DNA from: Bacteroidales bacterium
GTDB taxonomy: Bacteria; Bacteroidota; Bacteroidia; Bacteroidales; P3
Reading direction: 5' to 3'
Assembly (NCBI GenBank): GCA_016292015.1
Contig: JAEEZY010000029.1
Span: 1 to 64,000 of the forward strand
DNA length: 64,000 bases
The notes beneath the pieces were generated by a model. That model saw only the letters and a list, made by a program, of their open reading frames with translations, ran no database searches and was not told the DNA's origin. Of this stretch, positions 17,844 to 26,621 are shown in pieces. A program made the translations under genes and the position numbers. The stretch's first letter is position 1; every line of letters starts with the position of its first letter.

Positions 17844-19118
17844 TTATGCAATCTTGTCGAATCCCAGATAGGGTCTCAGCACTTCGGGCATCACGATGCC
17901 GTCGGCCGTCTGGTTGTTCTCAAGCAGGGCTGCCATGATTCGGGGCAGAGCCAATGCGGAGCCGTTCAACGTGTGGGCGAGCTTCATCTTGCCGTCGGCA
18001 TCTTTGAAACGCAGCTTCATACGGTTGGCCTGGAAGGTCTCGAAGTTCGATACCGATGACACCTCGAGCCAGCGTTTCTGCGCTGCACTCCACACCTCGA
18101 AGTCGAAGGTCATAGCCGAAGTGAAGCTTATGTCGCCGCCGCAGAGCTTGAGGATATGGTAGGGGAGACCCAGCTTGTCGAGCAAGCCACCCACGTGTTT
18201 CTTCATCTCCTCGAGTTGGTCGTAGGAGCGGTCGGGATGTTCGATGACCACAATCTCGACTTTCGAGAACTCGTGCAGGCGGTTCAACCCTCGCACGTCT
18301 TTGCCATAGCTGCCGGCTTCGCGACGGAAACACTCGGAGTAACCCACATGTTTGATGGGGAACTGCTCGGCATTGACTATCTCGCCACGATATATGTTGG
18401 TGATAGGCACCTCGGCGGTGGGAATCATATAGAAGCCGTCGAGAGGGATGGCGTACATCTGTCCCTCTTTGTCTGGCAGCTGACCTGTGCCCAATCCCGA
18501 TGCCTCGTTGACCATCAATGGTGGCTGAATCTCGACGAAACCTGCGTCGGCGGCTTCGTTGAGGAAAAAGTTTATCAAAGCTCTCTGCAGACGGGCTCCC
18601 TTGCCTTTATAGACGGGGAATCCTGCGCCGGTTATCTTGTTGCCGAGCTCGAAATCAACGATGTCGTATTTTGCACAGAGCTCCCAGTGGGGCAGCGCGT
18701 CGGCAGGTAGTTCGGGCTTCTTGCCGAATTCGCCAACCACCACGTTGTCGGCTTCGCTCTTTCCTACGGGCACGGTGATATGTGGCGCGTTGGGCAGCGA
18801 GATAAGTTCTTCATCCAACTGACTGCTGACTGCCGACTGCTGCTCGCTCAGTTCTTTCTCTTCTGCTTTTAAGGTGGCTGTCTGCGCTTTGGCGGCCTCT
18901 GCCTCTTCGCGTTTGCCCTGTTTCATGAGGGCTCCGATTTCTTTGGCTATGCGGTTCTGGTCGGCCTTCACAGCGTCGGCCTTTGCCTGCAGCGCACGAC
19001 GTTGCTCGTCAAGGCGGATGATGCTGTCTATTCGGTTTTCAACGTCCTGTACGTTCTTGATTTTCAGACGGGCGATAACCTCGTCGCGGTGCTCTTTGAT
19101 GTACTGTAATTGAAGCAT
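17844..19118 (-). CDS. serS: Seryl-tRNA synthetase
   Basis: 424 residues of the class II synthetase. The N-terminal long coiled coil that grips the tRNA-Ser variable arm occupies about 1-110. Motif 2 is ECFRREAGSYGKDVRGLNRLHEF, and motif 3 is HTLNGSALALPRIMAALLEN near the C-terminus. Within the coiled-coil hairpin the coding DNA at 18815-18849 is five 7-bp units, giving EQQSAVSSQLDEE. This is at the tip region, where extra residues should be tolerated. Transcription starts from the -7 box at 19162-19169 and continues into the downstream lipoprotein gene. Confidence 0.97.
   Translation of the reverse strand: MLQLQYIKEHRDEVIARLKIKNVQDVENRIDSIIRLDEQRRALQAKADAVKADQNRIAKEIGALMKQGKREEAEAAKAQTATLKAEEKELSEQQSAVSSQLDEELISLPNAPHITVPVGKSEADNVVVGEFGKKPELPADALPHWELCAKYDIVDFELGNKITGAGFPVYKGKGARLQRALINFFLNEAADAGFVEIQPPLMVNEASGLGTGQLPDKEGQMYAIPLDGFYMIPTAEVPITNIYRGEIVNAEQFPIKHVGYSECFRREAGSYGKDVRGLNRLHEFSKVEIVVIEHPDRSYDQLEEMKKHVGGLLDKLGLPYHILKLCGGDISFTSAMTFDFEVWSAAQKRWLEVSSVSNFETFQANRMKLRFKDADGKMKLAHTLNGSALALPRIMAALLENNQTADGIVMPEVLRPYLGFDKIA
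18815..18849. repeat. Five 7-bp units inside serS
   Basis: On the plus strand CCAACTG, ACTGCTG, ACTGCCG, ACTGCTG, CTCGCTC follow in 7-bp phase. On the coding strand this is the CAGCAGT/CGGCAGT vocabulary also seen inside the M23 peptidase and aroK. Confidence 0.65.
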
Positions 19119-19161
19119 TTTCTCTTTATCTTGTTTTTTGTGTTATCCCTTTTTGAGGGTG

Positions 19162-19169
19162 CAAAACTA
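19162..19169 (-). promoter_or_regulatory. -7 box of serS
   Basis: TAGTTTTG on the minus strand, 43 bp before the serS ATG, in the gap after mnmE. Confidence 0.55.
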
Positions 19170-19190
19170 CAAATATTTTTTTTCTTACAT

Positions 19191-20498
19191 CTATTTCCCC
19201 ACGCAGAAGCGGGAGAATATGGTGCCGAGGATTTCGTCGGTGGTCACTTCGCCGGTGATGGTGCCGATGTGGTGGATGGCATCGCGCAGGTCGATGGCGA
19301 CGAGGTCGGATGGAGTGCCTTGTTCGAGTCCTTGCCTCACCTGTCTGATGGCGGCAAGCAGGCATTTCATCGCCTCGAAGTGACGCAGGTTGCTCAACAT
19401 CGCGCCGTCGCCCACCTCTTTGAAAGGTGCCACGATGGCGTGTTTCAGCTCGTCAAGTCCTGTGCCTGTCTTGGCGGAAATGTAGATGTGGTTGGGAGTT
19501 GAGGTGTTGATATGGTCGATGAGGTCGCATTTGTTGATGGCGAGGATGGTTGTTCCTTGAATCTTCGGAACATTCGGGTTATTCAGGTTTTCCTTGTCTG
19601 TCGCATCCACGACATACACCACCACGTCGGCTTCTTTCGCCGCTTTCATGCTTCGGTCGATGCCCGCCTGCTCAATGGGGTTGTCCGTATGGCGAATTCC
19701 GGCGGTGTCGATAAAACGTATGAGGAGTCCGTCGATGGTGACGGTGTCCTCGATGGTGTCGCGGGTGGTGCCAGGGATGTTGCTCACTATGGCGCGGTCG
19801 TCGTCGAGCAGGGCGTTGAGGAGCGAGCTCTTGCCCACGTTGGGCTTTCCGACTATGGCAACGCGTATGCCGTTCTTCACGGCGTTGCCAGTGCGGAAGC
19901 TCTCCACCAACCGCATGGCTTCGTTTTCGATGTTTTCACTCAGCGACAGAAGACGGTTGCGGTCGGCAAACTCAACGTCTTCCTGGCTGAAGTCGAGTTC
20001 GAGCTCGAGCAGTGCGGTAAGGTCGAGCAGCTCTTGTCGCATCTCTTTCAGCTTCTGCTGATAACCGCCTCGCAGCTGGCTTAAAGCCAGTTGGTTGGAT
20101 GCCTCGGTGGTGGAGTTGATAAGGTCGGCTACGGCTTCGGCTTGTGAAAGGTTTAAGCGTCCGTTGAGGAACGCTCGTCTGGTGAACTCGCCGGCTTCTG
20201 CCAATCGTGCACCAGCGGCTATAAGGTGCTGCAGTATCGCTTGCTGTATGTATAAGGAGCCGTGGCAGGCTATCTCTACGGTGTCGTCGCCGGTGTAGGA
20301 GTGCGGCGCTTGGTAGTAGGTGACCATCGTCTCGTCAACCGTATCGCCGTCGGCCACGAACGGGGTGTAAGTCGCCTTGTGGTCGGAGAGGGGGCGGACA
20401 AACCGCTCGGCTATCGTTTTTGCCTCGCTGCCCGATAGGCGTATCACCGCTATTCCACCTACGCCCGCTGGCGTCGATATGGCTGCTATGGTTGACAT
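19191..20498 (-). CDS. mnmE: tRNA modification GTPase MnmE
   Basis: 435 residues. The N-terminal folate-binding domain opens AAISTPAGVGGIAVIRLSG. An inserted Ras-like G domain carries GKPNVGKSSLLNAL (G1), DTAGIR (G3) and NKCD (G4). The invariant C-terminal FCVGK supplies the Cys used in modification. With MnmG it installs the aminomethyl/carboxymethylaminomethyl group at wobble U34. At 19563-19586 the coding DNA is an 8-bp array (CTTCGGAA, CATTCGGG, TTATTCAG on the plus strand) encoding part of NLNNPNVPKIQG, just before the G4 motif in the G domain. It follows a small membrane-protein gene. Confidence 0.96.
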   Translation of the reverse strand: MSTIAAISTPAGVGGIAVIRLSGSEAKTIAERFVRPLSDHKATYTPFVADGDTVDETMVTYYQAPHSYTGDDTVEIACHGSLYIQQAILQHLIAAGARLAEAGEFTRRAFLNGRLNLSQAEAVADLINSTTEASNQLALSQLRGGYQQKLKEMRQELLDLTALLELELDFSQEDVEFADRNRLLSLSENIENEAMRLVESFRTGNAVKNGIRVAIVGKPNVGKSSLLNALLDDDRAIVSNIPGTTRDTIEDTVTIDGLLIRFIDTAGIRHTDNPIEQAGIDRSMKAAKEADVVVYVVDATDKENLNNPNVPKIQGTTILAINKCDLIDHINTSTPNHIYISAKTGTGLDELKHAIVAPFKEVGDGAMLSNLRHFEAMKCLLAAIRQVRQGLEQGTPSDLVAIDLRDAIHHIGTITGEVTTDEILGTIFSRFCVGK

Positions 20499-20512
20499 CC
20501 TAAATCCTTACG

Positions 20513-20547
20513 AAACTGAAAACTAAAAACTTGAAACTAAAAACTCA
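20513..20547. repeat. Five 7-bp units overlapping a stop codon, upstream of mnmE
   Basis: AAACTGA, AAACTAA, AAACTTG, AAACTAA, AAACTCA (plus strand) run in exact phase. The last unit contains the stop codon of the minus-strand membrane-protein gene at 20545-20547. Confidence 0.8.
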
Positions 20548-21102
20548 CTTCTCCTCCTCGCTCTCGGGTTCGTCTTTGCCCAATTCCACGCACGCTATGG
20601 GGCGCTCGTCCCAATCTTTCTTCTCCGAGATGTATTTGTCGCCGAAAAGCTGCTTCATGGTTTCGTCGTTCAAGCCTAAATCGACCTTGATCTTGTACAT
20701 GTTGGGGTAGGCGAGGAACAGCATCATCACCAGCAGGAGCGTCACCATTATCAGGATGGTGTTGCTGGAGAGGATGACGAATACACATTCTATAATCACG
20801 GTGGCAAGGACGGCGTAGTAGAGTCGTGCTATGTTGCCAGCATAGAGCTGCAGTTTGCGCTCGGTGTCGTCGATTTGACGTATTTTGGGTGTGAAACGGC
20901 GTATGGTCAGCAGTGCGACGGCGGTGACGAGTACTGCCAGTACGGTGCCGCATACCAACATGGAGCGCTGCATCGCCAGCGAAACGCCGGTCACTCGCCA
21001 ATGCGAAAAATAGTTCAACGCCACCACCGCGGCCACCATCGTCATCGAGCAGTAAAGCCCAACAAGCGACGCCGTGCGTATCTTACGAATGTGTTTGTTC
21101 AT
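20545..21102 (-). CDS. Unrecognised four-helix inner-membrane protein (185 aa)
   Basis: I do not recognise the family. Four hydrophobic segments are visible at about 12-31, 47-66, 94-113 and 115-133. A soluble tail of about 50 residues follows, containing a GLNDETMKQLFGDKYI stretch and ending in an acidic run (PESEEEK). It sits between uvrA and mnmE on the same strand, with spacers of 64 bp and 46 bp that are both largely 7-bp repeats, and it is probably co-transcribed with them. Its stop codon lies in the flanking heptad array. Confidence 0.7.
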   Translation of the reverse strand: MNKHIRKIRTASLVGLYCSMTMVAAVVALNYFSHWRVTGVSLAMQRSMLVCGTVLAVLVTAVALLTIRRFTPKIRQIDDTERKLQLYAGNIARLYYAVLATVIIECVFVILSSNTILIMVTLLLVMMLFLAYPNMYKIKVDLGLNDETMKQLFGDKYISEKKDWDERPIACVELGKDEPESEEEK

Positions 21103-21110
21103 GGGGATAT

Positions 21111-21151
21111 TGTGAATAGTGAATAGTGAATTGACAATACTAATTGCTGAC
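21111..21151. repeat. 7-bp array between uvrA and the membrane-protein gene
   Basis: TGTGAAT, AGTGAAT, AGTGAAT, TGACAAT, ACTAATT run in 7-bp phase on the plus strand, about 15 bp from the uvrA stop codon. Confidence 0.65.
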
Positions 21152-21166
21152 TATCGGTGTTAGTTC

Positions 21167-24016
21167 TCACAAGCGGAGATGTTTAGCCGTATATGACTGC
21201 TTGCATTTTGCGAGGTCTTCGGGGGTGCCGGCGAAAACTACATTGCCGCCCTTGTCGCCGCCTTCGGGACCCAGGTCTATTACCCAGTCGGCGGTCTTGA
21301 TGATGTCGGGGTGATGCTCGATGACCACTATGCTGTGGCCGTTGGCAATGAGGTTGTCGAAGGCTTGGAGCAGTTTTTTGATGTCGTGGAAGTGGAGGCC
21401 GGTTGAGGGTTCGTCGAAGATGAAGAGTCGAGGCTGTTCGCCGCTGCCTTTGACCAGGAAGGAGGCGAGTTTGACGCGCTGTGCCTCGCCGCCCGAGAGC
21501 GAACTGCTGCTCTGTCCCAGCTTGAGGTATCCGAGTCCTACATCCTGAAGTGGTTGCAGGCGGCTGAGGATGGCGGAGAGCGAGAGTTTGAGTGGCTGTT
21601 CGGTATTGTCGTCGGGAGAGAAGAACTCGATGGCTTGGTCAACGGTCATGTCGAGGACCTCGCTGACATTCTTGCCTTTGTATTTTACTTCGAGGGTTTC
21701 CTCTTTGAAGCGCGTTCCGTGACACTCTTCGCATACGAGGTGCAGGTCGGACATGAACTGCATGCCGATGGTGACGTAGCCTTCGCCCTCGCATGTCTCG
21801 CAGCGGCCCCCTTCGGTGTTGAACGAGAAGAAGCCGGCTTTGTATCCGCGTGCCTTTGACAACGGCTGAGAGGCGTAGAGTTGGCGTATCTCGTCGTAGG
21901 CTTTCATATAGGTGGCGGGGTTGCTGCGTGTCGAGCGTCCGATGGGGTTCTGGTCAACGAGTTCGATGCCGCAAATCCGCGATATGTCACCCGACAATGA
22001 GACGCACTGGCCGGTGTATTCGGGATTGTCGTCGAAACGTTTTTTCACCACGTCGTAGAGTACCCCCTTGACAAGGCTCGTCTTGCCCGATCCGCTGACA
22101 CCGGTCACCACCATGAGCACGTTGAGCGGTATGTCGATATCGACGTCCTTGAGGTTGTTGCAGTAGGCCCCCTTTATGCAGATGCGGTCGCGCCAGTGGC
22201 GTCGTGTTTCGGGGACGGCGATTTCCAACGACCCGTTGAGATACTGCAGTGTGAGGCTTTTCTTCAACTCTGAGGCTGTCGCTTTCTTCTTCGAGAGCCC
22301 CTGCCTCCAGACGTCACCCTCGCAATGGCCTTCAAACACCACCTCGCCGCCCAGGCGTCCGGCCCGCGGTCCGATGTCAATGATGTAGTCGGCGGCTCGG
22401 ATGATGTCTTCGTCGTGCTCAACCACGATGACGGTGTTGCCAATATCGCGCAGGTGTTTCAACACACCGATAAGCTGTTCCGTGTCGCGGCTGTGGAGCC
22501 CTATCGAGGGTTCGTCGAGTATATACATCGAGCCTACCAGCGAGCTTCCGAGCGAGGTCGAGAGGTTGATGCGCTGCGACTCACCGCCCGACAGTGTGTT
22601 CGACAGGCGGCTCAGTGTCAGGTATCCCAGCCCTACTTCCATGAGGTAGCCGATGCGGTTTCGCAGCTCGACGAGTATGCGGCTTGTGATTTTCTGCTCG
22701 TCGTCAGTCAGATGTAGGTCGTTTATCCATTGCTGCAGGTCGTTCACCTGCATGTTTGTGAGTTCGGTGATGCTTTTGCCTCCCACTTTCACATATTCGG
22801 TGTCCTTCCTCAGCCGGCTCCCGTGACAGTCGGGGCATACCGTCTTGCCGCGATAGCGGGCCATGAGTACTCGGTATTGTATCTTGTAGCTTTGGCTTTC
22901 GACCCATCTGAAGAATCCGTCGATGCCTTCCCAGTTGCCCTTACCGTGCCAAAGGATGTCGCGTTCCTCCTTGCTCAGTTCGCGGTAGGGGGTGTGGATG
23001 GGGAATCCAATCTTCGGCGACTGCTTGATGAGGAAGGTCTTCCACTCCTGCATCTTCTCGCCACGCCAGCACACCACTGCGTTGTCGTATATCGAAAGCG
23101 AGGGGTTGGGGACGACAATGTGCTCGTCGATGCCTATCACGCTGCCGTAACCTTGACAGGTGGGGCATGCACCGTAGGGGTTGTTGAAACTGAAGAAGTT
23201 GGGGTTGGGCTTCTCGAAACTGATGCCGTCCGCTTCGAAGCGGTTGGAAAAACGAGCTTCCCCGGAATCGCTGCCAACCACACATTCGCCTCTTCCCTCG
23301 AAGAAAGCTGTCTGTACCGATTCGGCCACCCGTGCGGCAAGTCCGTCGTCGTCACGGCGCACCTCAATACGGTCAACCAGAAGCATGGTGTGTGAATCCT
23401 GGATTTCGTTTTTTGAGTTTTGTGCTTCTCGTTTAGCGTTCAGGTAATCCTCAATCTTCACAATCGTGCCTGCTATCGAGATCCGCACGAACCCCTCCTG
23501 ATGCAGTATTTTTAGTTGCTCGTCGAGCGGACGCTCTTTGCTGCCCTGCAACGGAGCGTAGATCATCGCCCGCTCTCCGTCGGGCAGCTGGCAGATGTAG
23601 TCGGTCACGTCGCTCACCGTGTGCCGCTTCACCTCCACTCCCGATACGGGCGAGAAGGTGCGGCCAATGCGGGCAAAGAGCAGTTTGAGGTATTCGTATA
23701 TCTCGGTCGAGGTGCCCACCGTCGAGCGTGGGTTGCTGCTGTTTACCCGCTGCTCTATGGCTATGGCCGGCGAGATGTTTTTGATATAATCCACCTCGGG
23801 CTTTGCCATTCGCCCCATAAACTGACGGGCGTAGCTGCTGAGGCTTTCGACATAGCGGCGCTGACCTTCGGCATACAGAGTGTCGAAGGCCAGGCTCGAT
23901 TTGCCGCTGCCGCTCAACCCTGTGATGACGACGAGCTTACCAGTCGGTATGTCGACGTCGAGGTTCTTCAGGTTGTTGCAGCGAGCGCCGCGTATTTTTA
24001 TGCAGTCGTCGTTCAA
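21167..24016 (-). CDS. uvrA: Excinuclease ABC subunit A
   Basis: 949 residues with the duplicated ABC ATPase layout. The first Walker A is GLSGSGKSSLAFDTLYAEGQRRYVESLS near 33, and the second is GVSGSGKTSLVKGVL near 640. The ABC signatures are LSGGESQRI and LSGGEAQRVKLA. The zinc modules are CPTCQGYG with CPDCHGSR, and CETCEGEGYV with CEECHGTRF. UvrA scans for DNA damage and loads UvrB. The start codon is TTG, overlapping the TGA stop of fba (TTGA), which couples the two genes. Around residues 198-208 a heptad-like array (23392-23426) encodes an extra REAQNSKNEIQDSH stretch in the UvrB-binding region. Confidence 0.96.
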   Translation of the reverse strand: MNDDCIKIRGARCNNLKNLDVDIPTGKLVVITGLSGSGKSSLAFDTLYAEGQRRYVESLSSYARQFMGRMAKPEVDYIKNISPAIAIEQRVNSSNPRSTVGTSTEIYEYLKLLFARIGRTFSPVSGVEVKRHTVSDVTDYICQLPDGERAMIYAPLQGSKERPLDEQLKILHQEGFVRISIAGTIVKIEDYLNAKREAQNSKNEIQDSHTMLLVDRIEVRRDDDGLAARVAESVQTAFFEGRGECVVGSDSGEARFSNRFEADGISFEKPNPNFFSFNNPYGACPTCQGYGSVIGIDEHIVVPNPSLSIYDNAVVCWRGEKMQEWKTFLIKQSPKIGFPIHTPYRELSKEERDILWHGKGNWEGIDGFFRWVESQSYKIQYRVLMARYRGKTVCPDCHGSRLRKDTEYVKVGGKSITELTNMQVNDLQQWINDLHLTDDEQKITSRILVELRNRIGYLMEVGLGYLTLSRLSNTLSGGESQRINLSTSLGSSLVGSMYILDEPSIGLHSRDTEQLIGVLKHLRDIGNTVIVVEHDEDIIRAADYIIDIGPRAGRLGGEVVFEGHCEGDVWRQGLSKKKATASELKKSLTLQYLNGSLEIAVPETRRHWRDRICIKGAYCNNLKDVDIDIPLNVLMVVTGVSGSGKTSLVKGVLYDVVKKRFDDNPEYTGQCVSLSGDISRICGIELVDQNPIGRSTRSNPATYMKAYDEIRQLYASQPLSKARGYKAGFFSFNTEGGRCETCEGEGYVTIGMQFMSDLHLVCEECHGTRFKEETLEVKYKGKNVSEVLDMTVDQAIEFFSPDDNTEQPLKLSLSAILSRLQPLQDVGLGYLKLGQSSSSLSGGEAQRVKLASFLVKGSGEQPRLFIFDEPSTGLHFHDIKKLLQAFDNLIANGHSIVVIEHHPDIIKTADWVIDLGPEGGDKGGNVVFAGTPEDLAKCKQSYTAKHLRL
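23392..23426. repeat. Degenerate 7-bp units inside uvrA
   Basis: TGTGAAT, CCTGGAT, TTCGTTT, TTTGAGT, TTTGTGC (plus strand) run in 7-bp phase and encode a hydrophilic linker in UvrA. Confidence 0.45.
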
Positions 24017-25020
24017 AGTTGTAGCAGTTTGCCGTCCGAACCGAGCACGTCGGTGATTTTGTGCTTGTAGAGGTCTTTCATCCTGTCGCGGGCGGGGCCG
24101 AGATATTTACGTGGGTCGAACTCGGCGGGTTTCTCGGCCAGGGTCTTTCTGATGGCAGCGGTCATAGCCAGGCGGCTGTCGCTGTCGATGTTTATCTTGC
24201 ACACAGCGCTCTTCGAAGCCTGACGCAGCTGCTCTTCGGGAATACCCACTGCCTGCTTCAAGGCACCGCCGTTGGCGTTGATGATGTCCACATCCTCCTG
24301 CGGCACCGAGCTCGAGCCATGCAGCACGATGGGGAATCCGGGCAGTTTCTCCTCTATAGCTTTCAGCACGTCGAAGGCCAGCGGCGGAGGCAGCAGCCGT
24401 CCCGTCTTTGGGTCAACGGTGCACTGTTCGGGGGTGAACTTGTAGGCGCCGTGGCTCGTTCCAATCGAGATGGCGAGCGAATCGACGCCCGTCTTGGTTA
24501 CGAAATCTATCACCTCTTCGGGTTTGGTGTAGTGGCTCTCGGCGGCCGACACCTCGTCCTCCACTCCGGCCAGCACGCCCAGCTCGCCTTCGACGGTCAC
24601 GTCGTACTGGTGGGCGAACTCAACCACCTTGCGGGTCAAGGCCACGTTCTCGTCGTAGGGGAGGGCAGAGCCGTCGATCATCACCGAGCTGAAACCCGTC
24701 TCGATGCAGTTCTTGCAGAGCTCGAAGCTGTCGCCGTGGTCGAGGTGCAGCACTATCTCGGGGTGTTTGCAACCCAGCTCTTTGGCATACTCCACAGCGC
24801 CTTCGGCCATATAGCGCAGAAGCGTCTGGTTGGCGTAGTTGCGGGCACCCTTCGACACCTGCAGTATCACGGGAGACTTGGTCTCCACCGCCGCCATGAT
24901 AATGGCTTGCAGCTGCTCCATGTTGTTGAAGTTGAATGCCGGGATGGCATAGCCGCCGTCAACGGCTTTGGCGAACATAGCGCGTGTGTTCACCAGTCCT
25001 ATTTCTTTGTAGTTTGTCAT
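24013..25020 (-). CDS. fbaA: Class II fructose-bisphosphate aldolase
   Basis: 335 residues. Zinc ligands are seen in VLHLDHGDSFE, with a further His in the IGTSHGAYKF segment; the phosphate-binding VLHGSSSVPQEDV loop follows. AIPAFNFNNMEQLQAI is the class II N-terminal signature. It cleaves fructose-1,6-bisphosphate in glycolysis and works in reverse in gluconeogenesis. The promoter lies at 25091-25098. The gene ends overlapping the uvrA start, an unusual pairing of a glycolytic gene with a repair gene in one transcript. Confidence 0.95.
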   Translation of the reverse strand: MTNYKEIGLVNTRAMFAKAVDGGYAIPAFNFNNMEQLQAIIMAAVETKSPVILQVSKGARNYANQTLLRYMAEGAVEYAKELGCKHPEIVLHLDHGDSFELCKNCIETGFSSVMIDGSALPYDENVALTRKVVEFAHQYDVTVEGELGVLAGVEDEVSAAESHYTKPEEVIDFVTKTGVDSLAISIGTSHGAYKFTPEQCTVDPKTGRLLPPPLAFDVLKAIEEKLPGFPIVLHGSSSVPQEDVDIINANGGALKQAVGIPEEQLRQASKSAVCKINIDSDSRLAMTAAIRKTLAEKPAEFDPRKYLGPARDRMKDLYKHKITDVLGSDGKLLQL

Positions 25021-25090
25021 GATTTTATTTTGTTATGTTGTTAATTATTCAGCTTTCAAAAGGCAAAAAGGCACGCATTCTTTTGGCTTG

Positions 25091-25098
25091 CAAAGATA
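25091..25098 (-). promoter_or_regulatory. -7 box of the fba-uvrA transcript
   Basis: TATCTTTG on the minus strand, 70 bp before the fba ATG, immediately downstream of a terminator. Confidence 0.65.
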
Positions 25099-25126
25099 CG
25101 AAAAAAATGTCTCTCTTTATAGGAAT

Positions 25127-25159
25127 AATAAAAGCCTCTCATTTCGAGAGGCTTTTATT
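25127..25159 (-). terminator. Intrinsic terminator of the Fe-S aldo/keto reductase gene
   Basis: A 14-bp perfect stem (25127-25140 with 25146-25159) has the 5-base loop ATTTC. The A/T-rich base of the stem supplies a T run on both strands. It separates the reductase gene from the fba promoter. Confidence 0.8.
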
Positions 25160-25222
25160 GCGGGTTTTATGCGTTAAAACGTCTTGGCTTTACGCTTGTG
25201 CGCTAAAACGTCTCGGCGTGTC

Positions 25223-26452
25223 TTATTTCCCGAAGACCTCTTTCGCCCTGTCCATCTTTTTGGGAATATCCACCCCGAACGGGCAGCGCGAGAGGCAGGC
25301 GCCACAGTGGGTGCACTCGCCGGCGTGGTGCGGCAGTGCGTCATACTGCGCCTGTAGTTCGGGCGTCAGCCCTTCGGTTTCGGCTTTGTCGAGCAGCTCG
25401 TTCACCTTTCCGATAGGGATTCCCTGAGTGCAGGGCGCGCAGTGGTTGCAGTAGGTGCAGCCGCCTTGGTCAGCGTCGGCCGTCTGCTTGTCGAGTGCAG
25501 CCTTCCAGTCTTTCTCTTCGTCGGTGGCTTTCAGATAGTGCAGATATTCGTCAACATGGCTGGCGCTGTCGATGGTGCAGAGCGCTGTCGCGACGCAGGG
25601 TTTCGACAGCACGTAGGCGAAGCATTGGTCGCGGGTGAGCGCTTTCTTCAACGGCGACTTCTCCGCATCCAGCAGTCGGTCGCCTCCGCCGAAGGTCTTC
25701 ATCACGGTGATGGCTATGTTGTGCTGCGCGCAGTAGTCATACAGCTCGACTCGCACGGGGTCGATGCCGGGCAGCATCTCGTCGAAGGTCTTGGAGTCCC
25801 AGGGGTTCTTGCCCGAAAGCACACGGTCGAAGGCGGGGTTGAGGCTGAACATGATGACCTCGACCAGGCCGCTCTTGGCTATGGCCAGCGCCACCTCGGC
25901 GTTGTGGCTGCTCACTCCGATATGCTTGATTATGCCCTTCTCTTTCAGCTCTTTCACATATTGCAGATAGTCGCTCCCCTGCATCGCTTGCCAGTCGTCC
26001 ATCTTATCGACGATATGTATCATTCCCACGTCGATATAGTCGGTGTTGAGGCGGGTGAGCAGGTCTTCGAACCCGATTTTGCATTTCTCCACATCGCGGG
26101 TACGCTCATAGCTGTCGCCGTTCCACCAGCAGCCGATATGGCCTTGTATGATCATCTCCTTGCGGCGGTCGCCGAGGCCGTATCCTATGTTGCTGCGCAC
26201 CTTCGGGTTGGCGTCGTAGATGTCCATGTAGTTCATCCCGTGGTCGAGGGCGTAGGTCACCAGCTCGCGAGAGGTCGCGGAGTCGATCTCGTCGAAGCCG
26301 CCGCACCCCAATCCAATGATACCCACGCTCAAGCCGGTGCTGCCCAGCGTGCGGTACTCCATGTCGTTCTGTTTGATGACGTTTTTCTGTTTGCATCCCA
26401 CCATCATCAGGGTGGCCGCCATTGCAAGTAATGCTAATTTTCTCATATCCAT
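25223..26452 (-). CDS. Aldo/keto reductase with C-terminal 4Fe-4S domain and lipoprotein signal
   Basis: 409 residues. The leader MDMRKLALLAMAATLMMVGC is a lipoprotein signal peptide with Cys at 20. An aldo/keto reductase barrel follows (about 32-320), with GxxGLxVGxxGLGCGG, a catalytic-site DIYDANPKVRSNIG segment and ITVMKTFGGG. In the strand that normally ends in the catalytic Lys, the sequence reads IIQGHIG. The C-terminus has two cysteine clusters, CTYCNHCAPCTQGIP and CTHCGACLSRCPFGVDIP, for two 4Fe-4S clusters. An exported, lipid-anchored Fe-S oxidoreductase is unusual; its substrate is unknown. It appears monocistronic. Confidence 0.85.
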   Translation of the reverse strand: MDMRKLALLAMAATLMMVGCKQKNVIKQNDMEYRTLGSTGLSVGIIGLGCGGFDEIDSATSRELVTYALDHGMNYMDIYDANPKVRSNIGYGLGDRRKEMIIQGHIGCWWNGDSYERTRDVEKCKIGFEDLLTRLNTDYIDVGMIHIVDKMDDWQAMQGSDYLQYVKELKEKGIIKHIGVSSHNAEVALAIAKSGLVEVIMFSLNPAFDRVLSGKNPWDSKTFDEMLPGIDPVRVELYDYCAQHNIAITVMKTFGGGDRLLDAEKSPLKKALTRDQCFAYVLSKPCVATALCTIDSASHVDEYLHYLKATDEEKDWKAALDKQTADADQGGCTYCNHCAPCTQGIPIGKVNELLDKAETEGLTPELQAQYDALPHHAGECTHCGACLSRCPFGVDIPKKMDRAKEVFGK

Positions 26453-26532
26453 TAATGTTACAATAAGTAATTAACGCCAGCGACGTGATTTTATTGCCCG
26501 CAATGCCGAGTGATTCAGGTCACCCGACAAAA

Positions 26533-26557
26533 AAAGCCCCTCGCAATGAGAGGCTTT
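26533..26557 (-). terminator. Intrinsic terminator of the M3 peptidase gene
   Basis: AAAGCCCCTC (26533-26542) pairs with GAGAGGCTTT (26548-26557) with one mismatch. On the minus strand it is followed by a run of seven T. Confidence 0.75.
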
Positions 26558-26572
26558 CGTTGTTTTTAATTA

Positions 26573-26621
26573 ACCAGTCACCAGTCACTGTTCACCAGTC
26601 ACTGGTCACAGGTCACTGTTT
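26573..26621. repeat. Seven 7-bp units abutting the M3 peptidase stop codon
   Basis: ACCAGTC, ACCAGTC, ACTGTTC, ACCAGTC, ACTGGTC, ACAGGTC, ACTGTTT run in strict phase. The array ends within the stop codon (26620-26622) of the minus-strand peptidase. Confidence 0.85.
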
